This document shows positions 30,116 to 38,211 of a stretch of 62,400 nt of DNA, in pieces. Each line of letters starts with the position of its first letter. The stretch's first letter is position 1. The notes under the pieces are model-generated. The model worked only from the letters and a program-made list of their open reading frames with translations. It was not told where the DNA came from and did no database searches. This DNA is from JBFMAI01 sp040755725 (GTDB taxonomy: Bacteria; Planctomycetota; Phycisphaerae; UBA1845; Fen-1342): NCBI GenBank assembly GCA_040755725.1, contig JBFMAI010000005.1, forward strand, positions 1 to 62,400. Reading direction: 5' to 3'. The position numbers and the translations under genes are program-made.

Positions 30116-30230
30116 CCCGTCCCCTGGCCACCCTCCTGGTCAGGTCGCCACGGGCGAGTCACCGTAACGAGGAGGGGTTGGGGGAGGGCTACGTTCTGCG
30201 CCACGAAACGCTGTCTCGATTCACTGGTTC
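30116..30230 (+). repeat. Dispersed repeat copy in the gap 29990-30352
   Basis: AGGTCGCCACGGGCGAGTCA at about 30147, then GAGGAGGGGTTGGGGGAGGG, then CGAAACGCTGTCTCGATTC. The first part matches copies at 57737 and 57817, and the last part matches the tail of copy A at 14291. Nothing else is seen in this 363-base gap. Confidence 0.55.
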
Positions 30231-30352
30231 CTGGGTCTCCGCCATGTCAGCGTGCCAATGTCGCGCCAACCGTACCGCGGGGCCCTGCCTTGCGACTACG
30301 ACAAAGGGAAGCCTTGCCGCACGGCCCGCGGCGCGGATTCGCGCAGGCGGAT

Positions 30353-31069
30353 TCAGTGCGCCGGGCCGTTCCCGAGGCGCTGCTCCAACTGCTCCCGCTG
30401 CTCATCGGTAAGCAACGCCAGGAACGCTTCCCGGGCCTCGTCCTGACGCGCTTCGATCGCCGTCCGCAGCGTCGTGAGGATCTCCTCCACGGCGGTCTGC
30501 TGCTCCTCCGACAGACCCAACTCCTCCGCGAGGATGTCAGGTAGCGGGTCGTGGCGACCTCCCGCCTGTTCCGGCGGCGGACCGTGCCCCCGGCCCGGCA
30601 TCAGCGGCGGCAACTCGTCGTAGATCGCCAACTGCTCTTCCGTCAGCAACGCCCTAATGTCTTCGTCCGCCGCGGCCCACAACGCCTCCACATCCTCGCG
30701 CTCGGACTGGCGAATCTCCTCGGCGGCTTGCCGTTGCTCGTCGGTCAGGTCCAGTAGCGGCGGGCCCCCAGGCCCCATGTGCGGGCCGCGCGGGCCGCCG
30801 TGGGGTCCCTTCGCGGGCATTGCTTCCGTCGTCCCCGTGGTGGCACTCTCCGTGAACTGCCCCACGGCGTCGAGCACGTCCCCGACGGTGACCTGGTCCA
30901 GAAGCTGGCTCAGCGTCGTCTCCTCCGAGACCCCGAGGCCGGCCAGCAGGTCCAACAGGCTGCCGGTGCCATCGCTGCTCAAGAGCGCCGAGCCGCAGCC
31001 GCCGGACAGCAGTCCGACGACCAGCGTGCCGATCATGGCCCCCTGGTGCATTCGCGGGTGTGGCCACAT
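30353..31069 (-). CDS. Spy/CpxP-like envelope lipoprotein
   Basis: 238 residues from ATG 31069. The lipobox is LVVGLLSGGC, so it is probably lipid-anchored outside the cytoplasm. After a Gly/Pro/His-rich linker (KGPHGGPRGPHMGPGGPP) come LTDEQRQAAEEIRQSERED and a second ELGLSEEQQTAVEEILTTL, then LLTDEQREQLEQRLG. The repeated LTxEQ helices are the LTxxQ-type pattern of Spy/CpxP proteins, which buffer unfolded protein or metal stress. A putative response-regulator site lies 111 bases upstream. Confidence 0.72.
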   Translation of the reverse strand: MWPHPRMHQGAMIGTLVVGLLSGGCGSALLSSDGTGSLLDLLAGLGVSEETTLSQLLDQVTVGDVLDAVGQFTESATTGTTEAMPAKGPHGGPRGPHMGPGGPPLLDLTDEQRQAAEEIRQSEREDVEALWAAADEDIRALLTEEQLAIYDELPPLMPGRGHGPPPEQAGGRHDPLPDILAEELGLSEEQQTAVEEILTTLRTAIEARQDEAREAFLALLTDEQREQLEQRLGNGPAH

Positions 31070-31179
31070 GGTTGTGTTTCTCCTATTCCCGGGTCGTGGC
31101 CGGAGCAGCGCGCGCCGCGCGACCACGTCGTCGAACACCTGGTCTCCCGGCCACCTGTCTCAATCCTGCCTTCGCGTGC

Positions 31180-31195
31180 ATGAAGCCCTGATGAA
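31180..31195 (-). promoter_or_regulatory. ATGAA-N6-ATGAA direct repeat upstream of the Spy/CpxP-like gene
   Basis: ATGAA (31180-31184), GCCCTG, ATGAAT (31191-31196) on the plus strand: two half-sites spaced 11 bp, as OmpR/PhoB-type regulators bind. It is one of four such sites in the window. It lies in the 374-base divergent gap 31070-31443, where nothing else is supportable. Confidence 0.55.
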
Positions 31196-31443
31196 TCCGT
31201 GTTCGGCGACCACGGCCCCACGCGCCGGTTCCGCTAATGCCGGCCGCGACCGCCGTGCCGCACTTCTCGCCCCTGTATACCACCCGAATCCCCCCGCGGT
31301 GCGACCTCGGGGCGCAACCTGGACGCCCAAACCGCACTTTCGGACTCGCCGACATGCAGCCTTCCCCTTCGCCCACCGATGTTACACGCGGGGCCAAGCG
31401 ACCGGGGCGGAGCCAAAAACCGGCCGCCTCAGAGGACCAAAAG

Positions 31444-32115
31444 ATGAGCACCATTGAGAGCACGAGCGGACTGAGTGGAGCGGCCTTGTTTCAGGTCGGC
31501 CGTGAACAGGACGCGCGTCGGGCAGAGTTCGAGGCCAAGTTCACGCAAGCGGCCCTCGCCGCGGGGCTCGACCCCAGCGCGGCCGGCTCGTTGCAGGACG
31601 AAATCCGCACGGCCGTCGCCACGGCGCTGAAAAACGCGGACGGGACCACCGACCGCCGACAGATCACTCAGAGCGCGGTCGACGGGGTGCTGGAAAGTCA
31701 CGGCGTCGACCTCGAGAAGTTCCGGGCCCAGATGCAGCCGCCGGCCGGTGGCCCCGGCGGCGCCGGCGGGCCGAGCGGTCCCGGCGGGCCGGGCGGCGCC
31801 GGCGGCCCGCCCCCCCAAGGGCCGCCACCCAATCAGGCCCAGGAGGGCGACCTGGAGGAAACCGTCACGCAGGCGGCGTTGGCGGCCGGCCTCGACCCGG
31901 ACTCGGCGGATGATCTCCAGGATGAACTCGAGTCGATGCTGGACGAGATCCTGGCCAATGCAAGCCAGATGAGCGACCCGAAGCGGGCCATCCAAGACGC
32001 CATTCAGTCGCTGCTTCAGTCCCACGGTGTCGATGTCAACGAGTTCCAAAGTCAGTTCCAGCGCCTCACCGGCGGCACGCAGGGAACGCTTTCGCTCGTG
32101 GATGAGCAGGCCTAA
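31444..32115 (+). CDS. Protein with two copies of a helical repeat around a Pro/Gly linker
   Basis: 223 residues, ATG 31444 after GAGGA; no signal peptide is seen with this start. Two units of about 65 residues match each other: the first has FTQAALAAGLDPSAAGSLQD and ends ESHGVDLEKF, the second VTQAALAAGLDPDSADDLQD and ends QSHGVDVNEF. Between them lies a linker of GGPGGAGGPSGPGGPG type. The Asp-rich turns are reminiscent of EF-hand-like proteins, but no canonical calcium loop is present. It sits divergently from the Spy/CpxP-like gene, so a link to envelope stress is possible. Function unknown. Confidence 0.6.
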   Translation: MSTIESTSGLSGAALFQVGREQDARRAEFEAKFTQAALAAGLDPSAAGSLQDEIRTAVATALKNADGTTDRRQITQSAVDGVLESHGVDLEKFRAQMQPPAGGPGGAGGPSGPGGPGGAGGPPPQGPPPNQAQEGDLEETVTQAALAAGLDPDSADDLQDELESMLDEILANASQMSDPKRAIQDAIQSLLQSHGVDVNEFQSQFQRLTGGTQGTLSLVDEQA

Positions 32116-32138
32116 ACGGGATTCACGGCGACGCAACG

Positions 32139-32214
32139 TGGGAGGGCGCGGCTGTCTCCTGCGGCGACCCCACCGGCCTCCCGAGCCGCGGCTCGCCGGG
32201 AAGCTGGCCCTCCC
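32139..32214 (+). repeat. GGGAGGGCGMGGCTGTCTCC palindromic repeat
   Basis: TGGGAGGGCGCGGCTGTCTC, CTGCGGCGACCCCACCGGCC, then CCGAGCCGCGGCTCGCCGGG. Nearly the same text recurs at 55420-55492, and a diverged partial copy is at 8213. It fills most of the gap between the repeat protein and araC-type genes. Confidence 0.65.
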
Positions 32215-32300
32215 CCCGGTTGTCCGACGTCCATGAATGCTGGCATGGCCAATCAGGAGCAGATCGCAGTCCACACGCAACACGGCGGACGTCCGCCGTT

Positions 32301-33314
32301 CTACATGGGGGGCGCCAAGGTCGTCCCGCCCAGGTCCGTCGGGCCGCCCGCGCGCCGGTACGCCCCGGGAGTCACACCCCGGGAACGTGCGAACGCCTTG
32401 CTGAACGCGGAGGCGGACTCGTAGCCCACCTGTGCGGCCACCTCCTTCAGCGAGGCCCGCGTCGTGCGCAGCAAATGACACGCCTTCTGCATCCGCCAGT
32501 GGGCGAGGTATTCCAGCGGCGGCTGGCCCACCAGTTGCGCGAAGCGGGACGCGAACCGGGAACGTGACATGGCCACCCGGTCCGCCAGCGCGGCGACCGT
32601 CCAGTGCTCGTCCGGCCGGGCATGCATGAAGCCCAGCGCCTGTCCGATCTCGGGGTCAACCAGGGCCCGCAACCAGCTAACCCCTCCGTCGGGCAAGGTC
32701 ATCGCATAGTGGTGCAGGGCCTTGATGAGCAGAATGCGCATCAGGCGATCGACCACGGCTTGGCTGCTCGGCTCCCCAGAGGCCGCCTCCGCTTCCAGCA
32801 GGCTGACGAGGTGGGCCACATACGGCGCGGCCTGTCCGCCCACTCCCCGCACATGAACGAACGCCGGCAGGGCCGCCCGCAGCGGACTCCGGTCCAGCCC
32901 GTCGCAGCGAAAGCACGCACAGAACAACCGCGTGACCGAACCCCCGCCGTGTCTCATTGGCCCGCACAACGCCACGCGCGGATGTTCCAGCAGGCTTTGA
33001 ATAGGGACCGTGGGGCTGTCGGCGCGATCGCGCAGGCAATGCGCCCGCTCCGGGAAGACAACGAGCAGATCACCCGCCGCGACGCCCACTGAGGCGGTCC
33101 GCTCGACGTCGAACTGACACGGCGTCCGCTCCACCAGGTAAGTCCACCCCAGCGGCGATGCCACCGCCAGCCCCCAGGGCGCCGACAACTCAAGCGACCC
33201 AAGGCCCCAAGCGGACAGGGCCAGGCACTCCAAGGCGTCCGACAAGGGGTCCCTGACAACAGCCGCCGGCGTGGGGGCCAGTCGATCGTCCGCAGACCAC
33301 AGCGCCTGGGTCAC
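32301..33314 (-). CDS. AraC-family transcriptional regulator, cupin_6 type
   Basis: 337 residues, GTG start. The N-terminal cupin-like sensing half contains WGLAVASPLGWTYLVE, VAAGDLLVVFPERAHCLRD, a CACFRCDG segment with two Cys, and LPAFVHVRG. The C-terminal AraC domain has two helix-turn-helix motifs: WTVAALADRVAMSRSRFASRF and LKEVAAQVGYESASAFSKAF, followed by RSRGVTPGAYRR. The Cys pair and neighbours hint at a redox or metal signal (inference). A direct-repeat site 24 bases before the start suggests control by the two-component system next door. Confidence 0.88.
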   Translation of the reverse strand: MTQALWSADDRLAPTPAAVVRDPLSDALECLALSAWGLGSLELSAPWGLAVASPLGWTYLVERTPCQFDVERTASVGVAAGDLLVVFPERAHCLRDRADSPTVPIQSLLEHPRVALCGPMRHGGGSVTRLFCACFRCDGLDRSPLRAALPAFVHVRGVGGQAAPYVAHLVSLLEAEAASGEPSSQAVVDRLMRILLIKALHHYAMTLPDGGVSWLRALVDPEIGQALGFMHARPDEHWTVAALADRVAMSRSRFASRFAQLVGQPPLEYLAHWRMQKACHLLRTTRASLKEVAAQVGYESASAFSKAFARSRGVTPGAYRRAGGPTDLGGTTLAPPM

Positions 33315-33337
33315 AACCTAATTCGTACTCGGCACCG

Positions 33338-33354
33338 ATGAAACGACGATGAAT
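33338..33354 (-). promoter_or_regulatory. ATGAA-N6-ATGAAT direct repeat at the araC-type gene
   Basis: ATGAA (33338-33342), ACGACG, ATGAAT (33349-33354). It lies 24-40 bases before the GTG start of the AraC-type gene and past the histidine-kinase stop. Seen from the target gene the order is ATTCAT-N6-TTCAT, the same orientation as at the other three sites. Confidence 0.6.
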
Positions 33355-33393
33355 TCGCGCCGTGGCGGGGCGAGCTTACGGGGTGCCGCCCTG

Positions 33394-35175
33394 TCATCCG
33401 CGTGACGCAGGGTCGCCCCGGACACTCCGATCGATATCAGGTGGCTCCGACGACGCGGGGGCCTCGTCGTGTTCCGGCGCGGCCGGCAGGGTGAGCGAAA
33501 GGACAAACCGGCGGTCGTCGGTGACCAGCGCTTCGGCGGCGCCACCCATGGCTTCCATCGCTCGTCGCACAAGCGTTAGGCCCAACCCGCAGTTCAGGCC
33601 GCTCTTGCCGCGGGCCGCGTCGGCCCGCCAGAAGCGGTCGAATACCCGGCCCGCCTCTTCCGGCTTCAGCTCGCAGCCGGTGTTGGCAATGCTGAAACGC
33701 CAACCCGGGCCGGTCCGCTCGGCCTTCGCTTCGACGCGGCCGCCGTCCGGCGTGTACGCGGCGGCATTGAACAACGCGTTGGACAGGACTACTTCGAGCA
33801 GCGTTGCATCGGCCAGGACGATCGCGTGCGGGGGGCACCCGTTGGTGAACGACACGCCGCGGCGCTCGGCTTCCGCATGCACGAGCATCCCGAACTCGGA
33901 CAGCAGGGGCTGGAGAGCCACGGGCTGCAAGTCGGGCCGCATCTGGCCGGATTCGAGCCGGGCGAGCACCAGGAGCCGCTCGATCAGCCCCTGCAAGGTC
34001 CGCGTGACCGTGAGCGCCTCGCCGAGGGCTTCCCGGTATTCGCCCGCCTCGCGGTCGCGGTTCAGCGTGACTTCCGCAATCGTGCGAATCTCGGCCACCG
34101 GGGTGCGCAGCTCGTGGGCGACGTCGGCGGTCAGCGTGCGCTCGCGTTCGAAGGCTTCGTCCAAACGGGCCAGCAGGCCGTTGAGCTGCTTGACCACGGG
34201 GTCGATCTCCCGCGGCACGCCTTGGCGCGGGATGCGCTGCTTCAAGTCGGACTCATCCATCGCGGCGATGGCCCGCGCGACCGCCCCCAACGGCCGCAGC
34301 CCACGGCTCACCACCAACCAGGACACGCCCCCGGCCACCGCCATCGTGCATACCGCGGTCGCCGCCAGGAGCATCCCAAGGAAGCGGAGCTGATGATCGA
34401 GTTCCGCCGTGTCGGCGGCCACCACCACGCTCAGGTGCATCGCCGGCAGGCGATGGAACCCCGGCGGCGAGTTGGGGCCCTGGAATTGTACCCCGACGGC
34501 CCGGCCGCGGCGTCCGTCGGGCAACACGACCCGCTCGAACCGTGGTCGGCCCGGCCCCGCCTCCAGGCGCGGCAGGTCGGATTCCCCGAGCGATGCGGAA
34601 CGGATGACCCGCGTGGTGGACCCGCGCCAACGCCACGGCCCCGCCGGACCGCGCGGCGGTCGCGCGGGCCGTGAGCCCAGTCCCGGCTCGTCGCGCAGAC
34701 GCCGCGGGGGCTCAGACCAGCGTTCGCGCGGCGAAGGTCCGTCACGTGGCACACCCTCGTCGTCGAAGAACGGCTCGTCGAACCGCGGGGGCTCATCGGG
34801 CGCCGGTCCATCGTCTTCCCCCCCGTTGTCCTCACGCGCTGGCGCAACGGACGTCTTCTCGTCCGCCTCGGCGTCAGGGTCGGCCATCGAAAAGGGCATG
34901 TTGATCGGTTGGTCGCTCCAGATCTGGAACAGCGCTCCCTCGCGGATCTGCCCGGTCGGCAGACGCTCCAGCCCCGCGCTGTCGAACCAGCGCCCGAACG
35001 GCCCCGGATGGAGCAGCAGCGACAGCGCGTTCACGCTCTCCAGCAGCGTCTCATCGAACGCGTCGTAAAGATGGCGTCGTTGCACCGTGTAGATGGCCGT
35101 GCCCGCCGCCGTCAGCAGCAGGGCCAGTCCCAGCAGCATCCCCAGCACCAGCCGGGATCGCAGCGACCGGATCAT
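33394..35175 (-). CDS. Sensor histidine kinase, heavy-metal-sensor-like
   Basis: 593 residues, membrane-bound, partner of the response regulator before it: ATG 35175 overlaps the regulator stop as ATGA. The first membrane helix is LVLGMLLGLALLLTAAGTAIY. The extracytoplasmic part (about 33-255) begins RRHLYDAFDETLLESVNALS, as in CusS/CopS-like kinases, and contains an unusual acidic and Pro-rich stretch (EDNGGEDDGPAPDEPP) that could bind cations (inference). The second helix is followed by HAMP, then DVAHELRTPVAEIRTIAEVT (phospho-His about 354), the N box VVLSNALFNAAAYTP, and a GLGLTLVRRAME ATP lid. Confidence 0.9.
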   Translation of the reverse strand: MIRSLRSRLVLGMLLGLALLLTAAGTAIYTVQRRHLYDAFDETLLESVNALSLLLHPGPFGRWFDSAGLERLPTGQIREGALFQIWSDQPINMPFSMADPDAEADEKTSVAPAREDNGGEDDGPAPDEPPRFDEPFFDDEGVPRDGPSPRERWSEPPRRLRDEPGLGSRPARPPRGPAGPWRWRGSTTRVIRSASLGESDLPRLEAGPGRPRFERVVLPDGRRGRAVGVQFQGPNSPPGFHRLPAMHLSVVVAADTAELDHQLRFLGMLLAATAVCTMAVAGGVSWLVVSRGLRPLGAVARAIAAMDESDLKQRIPRQGVPREIDPVVKQLNGLLARLDEAFERERTLTADVAHELRTPVAEIRTIAEVTLNRDREAGEYREALGEALTVTRTLQGLIERLLVLARLESGQMRPDLQPVALQPLLSEFGMLVHAEAERRGVSFTNGCPPHAIVLADATLLEVVLSNALFNAAAYTPDGGRVEAKAERTGPGWRFSIANTGCELKPEEAGRVFDRFWRADAARGKSGLNCGLGLTLVRRAMEAMGGAAEALVTDDRRFVLSLTLPAAPEHDEAPASSEPPDIDRSVRGDPASRG

Positions 35176-35846
35176 TCCGGGGCCCCCAGCAGGTAACCCA
35201 GCCCGCGGCGCGTCTGAATCAGGCTCTTCTCCCCGGGTCGGTCCAGCTTGCGCCGCAGCGTAGCCACGTACACGTCCACGACGTTGCTCACCGTTTGCGA
35301 CGCGAAATCGTACAGGTGCTCCCAGATTTCCGTGCGGCTGACAATCTGCCCCGCCCGCCGCGCCAGATACTCCAGCAGTTTGTATTCCATCGCCCGCAGC
35401 TCGACCGCCTGCTCGCCGCGCCACACCTGCCGCTTCGCCGTGTCAATCCGCAGGTCGCCGACCTCGATCACCGGGCTGTGCTGGCCGTACCCGCGCCGGA
35501 CCAGCGCCCGCACCCGCGCCAGCAACTCCTCGAAAGCGAAGGGCTTGACGAGGTAATCGTCCGCCCCCAGGTCCAGCCCCTGCACCCGGTCCGGCACCGT
35601 GTCCTTCGCCGTCAGAATCAACACATGGTCGTCCCGGCCGGCGTCCCGCAGCCGGCGCAGGATGCTCAGCCCATCCAGTCCCGGCAGCATCAGGTCCAGC
35701 ACGATCGCGTCGTAGCGGTTGTTCTCGGCGTACCAGAGGCCCTGCAGCCCGTCCGCGGCGGCGTCCACCACGAAACCGCCTTCCTTCAGGCCCTTTTGCA
35801 ACCAGTTCCGCAGCCGTTCCTGGTCTTCGACGACAAGTACACGCAT
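35172..35846 (-). CDS. OmpR/PhoB-family response regulator
   Basis: 224 residues. The receiver domain is MRVLVVEDQERLRNWL with phospho-Asp51 in IVLDLMLPGLDG and Lys100 in DDYLVKPFAF. The winged-helix domain ends SNVVDVYVATLRRKLD and RRGLGYLLG. It is coupled to the kinase. Regulators of this type bind tandem direct repeats with half-sites about one helical turn apart, matching the ATGAA repeats at 36050, 33338, 31180 and 49501. The site at 36050 is about 200 bases upstream of this gene, which would allow autoregulation. Confidence 0.92.
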   Translation of the reverse strand: MRVLVVEDQERLRNWLQKGLKEGGFVVDAAADGLQGLWYAENNRYDAIVLDLMLPGLDGLSILRRLRDAGRDDHVLILTAKDTVPDRVQGLDLGADDYLVKPFAFEELLARVRALVRRGYGQHSPVIEVGDLRIDTAKRQVWRGEQAVELRAMEYKLLEYLARRAGQIVSRTEIWEHLYDFASQTVSNVVDVYVATLRRKLDRPGEKSLIQTRRGLGYLLGAPE

Positions 35847-36049
35847 CGTGCTGTTCCAGATATGTTCGCAGCGTTCGACACTCGCGCGCGTTCACGCCCC
35901 GCGGCCCGGCCCGCCGCGGGACCATCATAACCCGGGCCGCGATCCCGGCGACGGTCTCGCCCGCGCCCGTAGCGGCCGCGTGCAACCACCTGCCCTCGCC
36001 ACCCGCATCCCAGGCAACCCTCCCATTTTTCAATTCTGAGAACGCGAAG

Positions 36050-36066
36050 ATGAACAGACGATGAAT
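36050..36066 (-). promoter_or_regulatory. ATGAA-N6-ATGAAT direct repeat upstream of the two-component genes
   Basis: ATGAA (36050-36054), CAGACG, ATGAAT (36061-36066). It lies in the 359-base gap 35847-36205, followed on the minus strand by an AT-rich stretch (GAATTGAAAAAT) that could hold the -10 region. Nothing else is seen in this gap. Confidence 0.6.
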
Positions 36067-36205
36067 CGCGTCCCCAGCGCTCCCGGGCCGCATTCGACCG
36101 GACAAACATGCCCGAGAAAACGTGCCGGCCGGCCCGCGATCCCCCTCTTCTCCGACAGGTCACCGATACCGCGACCAAGGCCGCCCGCGAGCCATCCCAG
36201 GTCCG

Positions 36206-37477
36206 TTACTCGTGCCGCAACGCCTCGATCGGGTCCAAGCTCGCCGCATGGCGGGCCGGGTACAGCCCGAAGACGAGCCCTACGGCCAGGCTGATGCCCA
36301 CCGCCAGAACCAGGCTGTGCCCGGTCACGACCGTGGGCATGTGCGCCACGCGCTCAATGATCCAGGGGATGGTCAACCCCAACGCCAGGCCGACGCTGCC
36401 GCCCGCCGTCGACAACACCGTCGTCTCGATCAGGAACTGCACGATGATCTGCGAGCGTTTGGCGCCGATGGCCCGGCGGATGCCGATCTCGCGCGTGCGC
36501 TCGGTGACGGAGGCGAGCATGATATTCATGATGCCGATGCCGCCCACGAGGAGACTGATGCCGGCGATGGACCCCAGCACGACGTTGAAGCGGCGCTTGG
36601 TGGCTTCGGCCTCGCGCAGCAGCGCCAGCGGCACGCTGACGCGATAATCGACCTTGGGGTGGAAACTCGCCAGCATCCGCTCCAACCCCGCCGCCACACG
36701 CTCGACGTTCTCGAGCGTGTCCACCTCCACGATGAGCTGGTGCAACTGGACCCACTCGCGTGAAATCGACCCCGCGCGGATTTCAGTGAAGTAGTCCCCG
36801 TACCGCTCGCGGGCCGCCTGGATTGGAATGTACGCGTCGATCTCCTGGTCGGGCGTCTGAATGGCCCCGCCCTGGCCCGGCTCGCTTTGAACGATGCCGA
36901 TCACCTCGTAGTAGTGCCGGCCGATGCGCAGTCGCTGCCCGATCGTGTGGGCCGCGGCCAGCAGCCGTCGCGCGCCGTACTCCGTGAGCACGACCACGCC
37001 GGCCCGTTCCCCGCTGTCGCGCGGCGTGAGCGTGCGACCCGCGATCAGCGGTCGCCGGACCAATTCAAACCAGTCCGCGGTCGTCCCCATGACCCGCAAG
37101 TCCAGCTTCCGCTCGCCCAGCCGCCCCTCCTGGCGCACGATCTTGACCGGCACGGTCCGCTCGATCTCCCCGAAGGACTCCCGCGCCCGGCGCTCGTCGT
37201 CGTAGAGCAGACCGTACATGACGACGCCGAACGGCGTGCGCTGGGTGGCCGTTTCCTCTTCCACCGGCTTGATCGACGTGACAATGATGTTCGTGCTGCC
37301 GAGTTTGCGAATTTGCTCCAGGGCCTCCTTGCTGGCCCCTTCGCCCACGGCCAGCATGGCCACGACGCTGGCGACGCCGAAGACGACGCCGAGCATCGTC
37401 AGCAGCGAGCGCAGCTTGTGCAGCAGGAGCGTCTTGACGCCCAGCCGGATGTCGCGCACCAGCCGGGCCGGTCTCAT
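36206..37477 (-). CDS. MacB/FtsX-type ABC transporter permease
   Basis: 423 residues. N-terminal helix LRSLLTMLGVVFGVASVVAML, then a large periplasmic domain (about 45-290), then three C-terminal helices with the FtsX-domain text GGIGIMNIMLASVTERTREIGIRRAIGAKRSQI and the final GLVFGLYPARHAASLDPIEALRHE. These are the marks of MacB-like permeases that drive a periplasmic adaptor and TolC rather than moving substrate across the inner membrane. Last gene of the efflux operon; it overlaps the ATPase gene by ATGA. Confidence 0.92.
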   Translation of the reverse strand: MRPARLVRDIRLGVKTLLLHKLRSLLTMLGVVFGVASVVAMLAVGEGASKEALEQIRKLGSTNIIVTSIKPVEEETATQRTPFGVVMYGLLYDDERRARESFGEIERTVPVKIVRQEGRLGERKLDLRVMGTTADWFELVRRPLIAGRTLTPRDSGERAGVVVLTEYGARRLLAAAHTIGQRLRIGRHYYEVIGIVQSEPGQGGAIQTPDQEIDAYIPIQAARERYGDYFTEIRAGSISREWVQLHQLIVEVDTLENVERVAAGLERMLASFHPKVDYRVSVPLALLREAEATKRRFNVVLGSIAGISLLVGGIGIMNIMLASVTERTREIGIRRAIGAKRSQIIVQFLIETTVLSTAGGSVGLALGLTIPWIIERVAHMPTVVTGHSLVLAVGISLAVGLVFGLYPARHAASLDPIEALRHE

Positions 37478-38211
37478 GCCGCCGCCCCTTCGGTCCGCTC
37501 GATATGTCCGTCGCGCATGTACAGCCGTTGCCGCGCGAACTGCGCGACGTCCGTCTCGTGCGTGACAAGAATCACGGTTCGCCCCTGGGCGTTGAGGTCG
37601 GTCAAGAGGCCCATGATCTGCTGACTCGTGGCGGTGTCGAGGTTCCCCGTCGGTTCGTCCGCCAGCAGCAACGCCGGATCGGCCGCCAACGCTCGGGCGA
37701 TGGCGACGCGCTGCTGTTCGCCGCCGGAGAGCTCGGACGGACGGTGATCGAGCCGACCGGCCAGACCGACGCGCTCGGCCATCTCCTCAGCCCGGGTCGC
37801 GCTCGCCTCCGTCTCCCAATCCAGGTAGTAGAGCGGCAGTTGGATGTTCTCACGCACCGTGAGCTGCGGAATCAGATTGAAGCTCTGGAAAATGAAGCCG
37901 AGGTGGCGCAGCCGGATCTCGCTGAGCGCGTTGTCGTCGAGGCCGGCCACGTCCTGCCCCTCGATCAGGTACCGCCCCGTGGTCGGCCGGTCGAGGCACC
38001 CCAGCAGGTTCAGCAGCGTGCTCTTGCCCGAGCCGCTCGGCCCCATGATCGCCCAGTAGGACCCGGTTTCAAACGCGATGCTCACGCCGGCCAGGGCCCG
38101 CACCGGCGTCGCGCCCATGTGATAGACCTTGGTGACCTCTTCCAGGCACGCGACGACCCGCGCCCCGTGGGCCGCGGGGCGACGGCCCGCCAGCGACGGC
38201 CCCCGGGTCAC
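37474..38211 (-). CDS. ABC transporter ATP-binding protein, MacB/LolD class
   Basis: 245 residues. Walker A GPSGSGKST at 57-65, Q-loop FIFQSFNLIPQLTV, signature LSGGEQQR, Walker B ALLLADEPTGNLD and an H-loop in VILVTHE. It powers the permease encoded next. The start is a GTG overlapping the adaptor stop (GTGA); a start about 18 residues further in, just before ACLEEVTKVY, is possible. No periplasmic domain is fused, unlike E. coli MacB. Confidence 0.93.
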   Translation of the reverse strand: MTRGPSLAGRRPAAHGARVVACLEEVTKVYHMGATPVRALAGVSIAFETGSYWAIMGPSGSGKSTLLNLLGCLDRPTTGRYLIEGQDVAGLDDNALSEIRLRHLGFIFQSFNLIPQLTVRENIQLPLYYLDWETEASATRAEEMAERVGLAGRLDHRPSELSGGEQQRVAIARALAADPALLLADEPTGNLDTATSQQIMGLLTDLNAQGRTVILVTHETDVAQFARQRLYMRDGHIERTEGAAA

